NCBI GenBank assembly: GCA_947624375.1
Contig: CANQKD010000005.1
Coordinates: 1 to 64,000 of the forward strand
DNA: 64,000 bases
Direction of reading: 5' to 3'
DNA from: an uncultured Clostridia bacterium
Lineage (GTDB): Bacteria; Bacillota; Clostridia; Oscillospirales; Ruminococcaceae
Part shown: positions 60,878 through 64,000 of the stretch, one piece after another
Numbering within the stretch: position 1 is the first letter of the stretch
Layout: every line of letters starts with the position of its first letter
The notes under the pieces: model-generated
Told to the model about the DNA's origin: nothing
Database searches by the model: none
What the model saw: only the letters and a program-made list of their open reading frames with translations
Program-made: the position numbers and the translations under genes

Positions 60878-61243
60878 ATGGAAATATATGATCTGGGAGC
60901 TTTGATAAAGTCTTTGCGCAAGCAGCGCGGTATGTCACAGCAGCAGCTTGCCGATCTTCTTCATGTGACAGATGCAACGGTAAGCAAGTATGAAGCAAAT
61001 ACTGCAACACCGCCTTTTGAAACTTTGCGGTCAATAGCAAGTATCTTTAACGTATCGATGGATACCCTGTGCGGAATGGAGCATAAAGGGGCGTTGTCGG
61101 TGCACGGGCTTTCGGAAGATCAGATAGAAACGCTGAAACAACTGACAGACCTTTACCGCATAAGAAGCGCAGGCACAAATCATTCGCTGACGCAGGAACA
61201 ATTCGCTGTGATAGGAAAAATAGTTGTTGAACTTACAAAATAA
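60878..61243 (+). CDS. XRE-family helix-turn-helix regulator
   Basis: 121 residues. HTH: IKSLRKQRGMSQQQLADLLH then VTDATVSKYEANTATPPF. The C-terminal half is helical (EDQIETLKQLTDLYRI). Divergent from the zinc-ribbon gene. GAGGTGAGAT precedes the ATG. Confidence 0.92.
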   Translation: MEIYDLGALIKSLRKQRGMSQQQLADLLHVTDATVSKYEANTATPPFETLRSIASIFNVSMDTLCGMEHKGALSVHGLSEDQIETLKQLTDLYRIRSAGTNHSLTQEQFAVIGKIVVELTK

Positions 61244-61244
61244 G

Positions 61245-61270
61245 GCGGAGAGATCTCTCCGCCTTTTTTA
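61245..61270 (+). terminator. terminator after the XRE gene
   Basis: GGCGGAGAGATCTCTCCGCC is a perfect stem, then TTTTTT. Confidence 0.92.
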
Positions 61271-61360
61271 TACACCTTAAAATTTACAGAGAAATCAAAC
61301 ACTCTGCAAGACAGGCAAGCAAATTTTCTTTAAATACATACTAAGTAAATAATCGTACAC

Positions 61361-61392
61361 CAAAAAAGAGGGCTTAACACCCTCTTTTTGTT
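61361..61392. terminator. terminator downstream of the flavodoxin gene
   Basis: AAAAAGAGGG...CCCTCTTTTTG, usable from both strands; it lies just past the flavodoxin stop. Confidence 0.85.
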
Positions 61393-61398
61393 TTGTTA

Positions 61399-61875
61399 TT
61401 ATTCTGCCATGTCCTCCAGCCATTCTTTCACCGTTGTAGGTGAGTCTGACGGCTTGAAAAGCTTTGATGATACCACCTCGCCGCCGACAAAAAGGGGCGA
61501 AATTTTTTCTGCCGTTTTGGCAATGTCGCTGCCGCCCGAAGTCGCAAACAGAGCGATCTTCTTGCCCGACCAGTCATGCTGCTTTATGAATGTTATCACC
61601 ACATTAGGCGCGGTGTAGTACCATATCGGAAAGCCGATGTACACCACGTCAAATTCGCCGAAGTTTTCCACCTCGCTTGCAAACGGCACATCTTTTTTGC
61701 CAAACTTCTCTTTGTTGCAGCGCGAGAGTGGGTTTTTCCAGTTTATATCCGCCGCGGTGTACGGCTCTGAAGGGGCTATCTCAAAAAGCTCTGCGCCTGC
61801 CTGTTTTGCCACGCTTTTCGCCACTTTTCCAGTGTGACCCTCAGCCGAAAAATATGCTACAAGTTTCTTTTCCAT
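61399..61875 (-). CDS. flavodoxin
   Basis: 158 residues, short-chain-like with the FMN-binding YFSAEGHTGKVAK loop at the N-terminus, YIGFPIWYYTAPN and FATSGGSDI. Probably an electron carrier or NADH-dependent reductase partner. AAGGAGGC precedes the ATG, and promoter TTGACA (61935-61930), 16 bp, TATAAT (61913-61908) is just upstream. Confidence 0.93.
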   Translation of the reverse strand: MEKKLVAYFSAEGHTGKVAKSVAKQAGAELFEIAPSEPYTAADINWKNPLSRCNKEKFGKKDVPFASEVENFGEFDVVYIGFPIWYYTAPNVVITFIKQHDWSGKKIALFATSGGSDIAKTAEKISPLFVGGEVVSSKLFKPSDSPTTVKEWLEDMAE

Positions 61876-61907
61876 ATTTGTGCCTCCTTAAAATAATATC
61901 TGATAAT

Positions 61908-61935
61908 ATTATACACCAATAAATATTTATGTCAA
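61908..61935 (-). promoter_or_regulatory. flavodoxin promoter
   Basis: Minus-strand TTGACA, 16 bp, TATAAT. Confidence 0.85.
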
Positions 61936-62030
61936 GAAGTGCGCACTTTTTGTTAAACTCATTTTGCATAGTTTATAGAATATTCACGATTTATTCATAC
62001 TATTGCAAAGAACTGTGTCTGTATGTGTGC

Positions 62031-62062
62031 TATACTGTATATGTTGCAGCATATACAGTATA
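62031..62062 (+). promoter_or_regulatory. inverted-repeat operator of the GntR-ABC operon
   Basis: ATACTGTATATG (62032-62043) and CATATACAGTAT (62050-62061) form a perfect 12-bp inverted repeat with a TTGCAG centre; TATACT at 62031-62036 could be the -10 box. A GntR dimer site 16 bp before the gntR start suggests autoregulation. Confidence 0.7.
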
Positions 62063-62077
62063 TACGAGGTGTACACC

Positions 62078-62476
62078 ATGACTATCATTATCAAAAACAA
62101 GTCTGACGAACCTATCTACAGTCAGATAAAATCGCAGATACGCGAGCAGCTCACAAACGGCTCTATCGCTGAGGGGGAGCAGCTGCCCTCGGTGCGCCAG
62201 CTTGCGAAAGACCTGCGAATAAGCGTTATAACCACCGCAAAAGCATATACCGAGCTTGCCGACGAAGGCTACATAATTTCGGTGCAGGGCAAGGGGTATT
62301 TTGCGTCTGAGCAGGGGAATGAACTGCTGCGCGAACGTATGCTTTGCGAGATGGAAAACGCTCTTGAAAAAGCCGCCGATAACGGTCGGAAAGCAGGTCT
62401 TTCAGATGACGACATTCTGGCGGCGCTGAAAAGTATTATGGAGGACAGTTATGGAAAATGTGCTTCAGATAAATGA
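62078..62476 (+). CDS. GntR-family regulator, YtrA type
   Basis: 132 residues. Winged HTH: EPIYSQIKSQIREQLTNGSI, EGEQLPSVRQLAKDLRIS, TTAKAYTELADEGYI. Short YtrA-like C-terminus. Overlaps the ABC ATPase gene by 26 bp. Typical regulator of a neighbouring ABC export operon. GAGGTG precedes the ATG at 62078. Confidence 0.94.
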   Translation: MTIIIKNKSDEPIYSQIKSQIREQLTNGSIAEGEQLPSVRQLAKDLRISVITTAKAYTELADEGYIISVQGKGYFASEQGNELLRERMLCEMENALEKAADNGRKAGLSDDDILAALKSIMEDSYGKCASDK

Positions 62477-63332
62477 CCTTTGCAAACGCTACAAAGGCTT
62501 TGAACTGAAAAACGTCAGCTTCACTCTGCCAAAGGGGTATATAATGGGCTTCGTCGGTCAGAACGGCAGCGGAAAAACAACGACTATTCGCTCTATATTG
62601 AATATGGCTAACATCGACGGCGGCGAGATAAAGGTGCTCGGGCTTGACAGCGTTAAAGACGAAATACAGATAAAACAGCGCACGGGCGTTGTGCTGGACA
62701 GCCTTTATTTTGCAGAGCATTTGTATATTTCTGAGATTGACAAAATGCTCAGGCGCTTTTATGAAAGCTGGAACAGCGAAAAATTTTACACACTTGCAAA
62801 GCGGTTCTCGCTTCCCGTTAAAAAGAAAGTCGGCAGCTTTTCAAAGGGCATGAAGATGAAGCTGATGATAGCCTGCGCGCTCTCGCGCGATACGCAGTTT
62901 CTTATCCTAGACGAGCCTACAAGCGGTCTTGACCCCGTTGCGAGAGACGAACTTCTGGGTATTCTTTCGGACTACATCGAGGACGGCGAGCGCAGTATAC
63001 TTTTTTCAACGCACATCACCGCCGACGTTGAACACATAGCAGATTATGTAACGGTGTTACAGGGCGGCAAGGTGTGGTTCACGGGCACAAAAGACGAGCT
63101 GGCGGAAAAGTACATAATAATAAAAGGCGAAAGATCGGCAGTTTCAGAGGCTATCAAAAAGTATTCGATAGGCCTTAGAACGCGTGCCACGGGCTTCGAA
63201 GCTATGCTCGATTCTGCTTATAAAAATGAACTGCCGCAGGGCGTTGAGTACGAAAAAGCGGACTTTGACGAAATACTTGTGTACATTTCGAGAGAGGATA
63301 AAAAGGGTGATAACGATGAAAGAGATAATTGA
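62451..63332 (+). CDS. ABC transporter ATP-binding protein
   Basis: 293 residues: Walker A GQNGSGKTT, signature GSFSKGMKMKL, Walker B LILDEPTSGLD, and an H-loop STHITADVEH. The C-terminal ~75 residues are a regulatory extension. Overlaps both neighbours. Substrate unknown; GntR-linked ABC-2 systems often export peptides or drugs. Confidence 0.95.
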   Translation: MENVLQINDLCKRYKGFELKNVSFTLPKGYIMGFVGQNGSGKTTTIRSILNMANIDGGEIKVLGLDSVKDEIQIKQRTGVVLDSLYFAEHLYISEIDKMLRRFYESWNSEKFYTLAKRFSLPVKKKVGSFSKGMKMKLMIACALSRDTQFLILDEPTSGLDPVARDELLGILSDYIEDGERSILFSTHITADVEHIADYVTVLQGGKVWFTGTKDELAEKYIIIKGERSAVSEAIKKYSIGLRTRATGFEAMLDSAYKNELPQGVEYEKADFDEILVYISREDKKGDNDERDN

Positions 63333-64000
63333 TCTTATGCGGCTCGACTTTATCTGCATGAAAAGAAAAACGCTGCTGCCGCTGGTGCTCGCGCTGATAT
63401 GCGCCGCAGCCACAGGTATATTTATGCACCCGGTATTTATGATGATAATACTGGTATTTTCATGGCTGCCGATCGAGGCGCTGTTCAGCATTACCGCAAA
63501 AGGCAATATGGACAAACTTTACGGTATGCTGCCCGTGCGCAGAGGGCGTCTGGTGTGGGCGAGGTTTTTGCTCTCGGCGATGATCATGGTAGTCGCCACA
63601 GCGTTCGTTATCGCGGTGGCGTGGCTTGCCTTTAGGCTGAATTTGTTTTACGACGAGGAGCTTATCCTTGAATCGGAGGGCATGGGAACGTTTGAAGGCT
63701 CGGTCATGATGGCTTCGGTGATCTTTGATCTCAGCTGCCTGTTCTGCGCTTGGGAGCTGACGACGATATTCGTGCTGGGCATGGAAAGAGAGTTTATCGG
63801 CATAGTGACAGGCTTGCTACTGATGTTCGGCGCCACGGTAGTTTTTGTGGAAATGAACATCGATATGCAATCAATGCTGACTAAGTTTGTCACCGGCATG
63901 GGAAAGCTATATATGAAGTCGGTGTATTATGTTGTAGTCTTCGGCGTGGGACTGGCAATAATGGCTGCCTTCGCGGCGATCTCCTACTTTGCCACAAGGC
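63316..64000 (+). CDS. ABC-2 type permease, truncated by window end
   Basis: At least 228 residues with no stop before the window edge. MKEIIDLMRLDFICMKRK starts the protein, then about six hydrophobic helices with the ABC-2 pattern (LPLVLALICAAATGIFM; MLPVRRGRLVWARFLLSAM). The ATG at 63316 overlaps the ATPase gene by 17 bp. The end is off the window. Confidence 0.88.
   Translation, partial: MKEIIDLMRLDFICMKRKTLLPLVLALICAAATGIFMHPVFMMIILVFSWLPIEALFSITAKGNMDKLYGMLPVRRGRLVWARFLLSAMIMVVATAFVIAVAWLAFRLNLFYDEELILESEGMGTFEGSVMMASVIFDLSCLFCAWELTTIFVLGMEREFIGIVTGLLLMFGATVVFVEMNIDMQSMLTKFVTGMGKLYMKSVYYVVVFGVGLAIMAAFAAISYFATR

Overview
The window looks like a chromosomal segment of an anaerobic Gram-positive member of the Clostridia, most likely a Ruminococcus-type fibre degrader (Oscillospiraceae). 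The clues are a GH94 cellobiose phosphorylase, a GH43 xylosidase/arabinofuranosidase next to a cinnamoyl-esterase-like hydrolase, a trimeric NADH-linked [FeFe] hydrogenase with a companion sensory-type hydrogenase, a YtaF-type sporulation membrane protein, strong Shine-Dalgarno sequences, and several TTG starts. Genus assignment is inference; no rRNA is present.

Layout. 0-2.3 kb: sugar O-acetyltransferase and three tandem cassettes, each a 25-33 residue membrane peptide plus a convergent antisense RNA promoter. 2.4-5.0 kb: rpmG-secE-nusG-rplK-rplA with two candidate L1 operators. 5.0-7.1 kb: non-coding repeats, including a 168-bp tandem repeat. 7.1-11.8 kb: GT-C glycosyltransferase, FAD oxidoreductase, phosphodiesterase and three unknown proteins. 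11.8-14.1 kb: aroF-pheA behind a Phe-rich leader peptide and attenuator. 14.2-15.3 kb: three more peptide cassettes. 15.4-24.7 kb: kinase-like protein, AAA+ ATPase, a seventh cassette, ung, sugar isomerase-like, SIMPL, YtaF, P-loop ATPase and TspO. 24.8-37.1 kb: hydrogen metabolism: DRTGG, PHP and HydS genes on the minus strand and hydC-HATPase-hndB-hydB-hydA on the plus strand, broken up by three multi-hairpin repeat blocks. 37.2-42.3 kb: two paralogous lipoproteins, acpS, NAD(P)HX repair and a third lipoprotein. 42.8-49.4 kb: aldose epimerase, dtd, two-component system and cellobiose phosphorylase. 49.7-54.6 kb: small membrane and zinc-ribbon proteins, an eighth cassette, GH43 and esterase. 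54.6-64 kb: LicD, four-helix-bundle protein, tRNA-Arg, metG, pyridoxal kinase, small regulators, flavodoxin and a GntR-ABC transporter operon cut by the window end.

The most striking item is the family of eight peptide cassettes. Every copy has a TTGACA/TATAAT promoter, a strong ribosome-binding site, a hydrophobic peptide ending in a charged NxKK tail, and a convergent antisense promoter running into a shared bidirectional terminator. This is the architecture of type I toxin-antitoxin systems, but the peptide does not match the Fst, TxpA/BsrG or Ldr consensus I know. Neighbouring host genes use the same promoter module. The second theme is intergenic repeats whose stems change in a compensated way between copies, which points to selection on structure. 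The third is the Phe attenuator upstream of aroF-pheA.
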